From assembly GCF_000787395.1 (NCBI RefSeq), contig NZ_JRAA01000003.1, positions 1 to 64,000 on the forward strand: a DNA stretch of 64,000 nt, in the 5' to 3' direction. Under the pieces are notes generated by a model. The model made no database searches and was not told where the DNA came from. It was given only the letters and a program-made list of their open reading frames with translations. This DNA is from Solemya velum gill symbiont (lineage in GTDB: Bacteria; Pseudomonadota; Gammaproteobacteria; Chromatiales; Chromatiaceae). Shown in pieces: positions 63,463 through 64,000 of the stretch; position 1 is the first letter of the stretch; each line of letters begins with the position of its first letter. Both the position numbers and the translations under genes were made by a program.

Positions 63463-64000
63463 ATGAAACAGGGCGCACGTTCAGTTGCTGCCCGCGTGAT
63501 CCAGGATGTTGCCAACGGACGCGCACTGGATTCCGCGCTTGATGATCGAAGCAGTGATGTCAGTGACAATGAACGCGCACTGGTGGCGGAAATGGCCTAC
63601 GGTGTGTGCCGTTGGAATCTGCAGCTGGATGCGATGCTCGACCAGTTGCTCGACAAGCGACTGAAGAGCAGCAAGCAGTTGGTTGAGCAATTACTCAAGG
63701 TCGGCCTCTACCAGCTTTTTCACATGCGTATTCCTGCTCATGCTGCCGTCGATGAAACCGTCAAGGCATCTGTGCAGCTGAAACAGAAGTGGGCAACCCG
63801 TCTGGTCAATGCCATCCTCAGACGGGCACAACGTGAACAGCAGGAGCTTCTTCAGAAGTTGGAAGCTGATTCTGTGATTGCGTCCGGGCTCCCCGAATGG
63901 CTCTATGGCAGTTTGTCAGAACAGTATCCTGAACAAGTGCAGGAAATTGGCACGGCACTTCTGCAACGCCCGCCGATGACCCTGCGGATCAATTCCAGGC
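63463..64000 (+). CDS. rsmB: 16S rRNA m5C967 methyltransferase RsmB (5' part)
   Basis: The first 179 codons, cut by the end of the window. The NusB-like N-terminal domain is visible: MKQGARSVAARVIQDVANGR, then VGLYQLFHMRIPAHAAVDETVK and NAILRRAQRE. The SAM domain lies beyond the end. It starts seven bases after fmt. Confidence 0.93.
   Translation, partial: MKQGARSVAARVIQDVANGRALDSALDDRSSDVSDNERALVAEMAYGVCRWNLQLDAMLDQLLDKRLKSSKQLVEQLLKVGLYQLFHMRIPAHAAVDETVKASVQLKQKWATRLVNAILRRAQREQQELLQKLEADSVIASGLPEWLYGSLSEQYPEQVQEIGTALLQRPPMTLRINSR

Overview
The window reads as the chromosome of a gammaproteobacterium that probably lives as an autotrophic sulfur oxidiser in micro-oxic conditions. The gene order of the rpoN/lpt/PTS block, the bc1 operon next to sspAB, the ftsYEX-rpoH block and the def-fmt-rsmB/dprA/topA block is typical of Gammaproteobacteria. 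A phosphoribulokinase points to the Calvin cycle. A bc1 complex, a cbb3 oxidase and an aa3 oxidase point to aerobic respiration. Three tandem DUF2173-like proteins and a TauE/SafE exporter fit a sulfur oxidiser, though no sulfur-oxidation enzyme itself lies here. The lifestyle is inference; the genes are read from the sequence.

Layout: 1-1382 is an 8-bp tandem repeat, an FNR-box-like palindrome and a complete IS30-family element. 1401-3659 holds a thioredoxin-like [2Fe-2S] protein, a GlcF-like iron-sulfur protein and coq7. 3664-12360 is one long minus-strand block: kdsC-lptC-lptA-lptB-rpoN-hpf-ptsN-hprK-rapZ-EIIA(Man)-HPr-mgtE, i.e. lipopolysaccharide export, sigma-54 and a regulatory PTS without a local enzyme I. 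12451-16625 carries a DUF3301 protein, sspAB and the bc1 operon petABC. 17062-18106 holds three tandem DUF2173-like genes. 18119-21628 carries a lipoprotein, a TraB protein with a companion, comF and a small membrane protein that leads into bioBFHCD (21621-26083).

26137-34272 is the aa3-type oxidase cluster with its haem A and assembly genes. Its subunit II gene (ctaC) has an in-frame TGA exactly where the CuA domain normally has a conserved tryptophan. 34354-44037 holds a DUF2244 protein and the complete cbb3 cluster (an HMA miniprotein, ccoNOQP, ccoGHIS and a 33-residue membrane peptide), followed by phosphoribulokinase (44182-45120). 45172-48792 is ftsY-ftsE-ftsX and rpoH, and the rpoH promoter is overlaid by a near-perfect CIRCE (HrcA) operator.

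48890-56033 mixes folate genes (folB, folK), an exported protein with an autotransporter-type repeat, an NDUFA9-like reductase, a TauE/SafE exporter and soluble lytic transglycosylase. 56193-64000 holds rpmBG, topA, smg, dprA, a TsaP-like protein without its LysM domain, def, fmt and the start of rsmB, which runs off the window. No tRNA, rRNA or CRISPR array was recognised. The points most worth a second look are the ctaC stop codon, the CIRCE at rpoH, the DUF2173 triplet, the LysM-less TsaP, and the unannotated small membrane ORFs inside both oxidase clusters.
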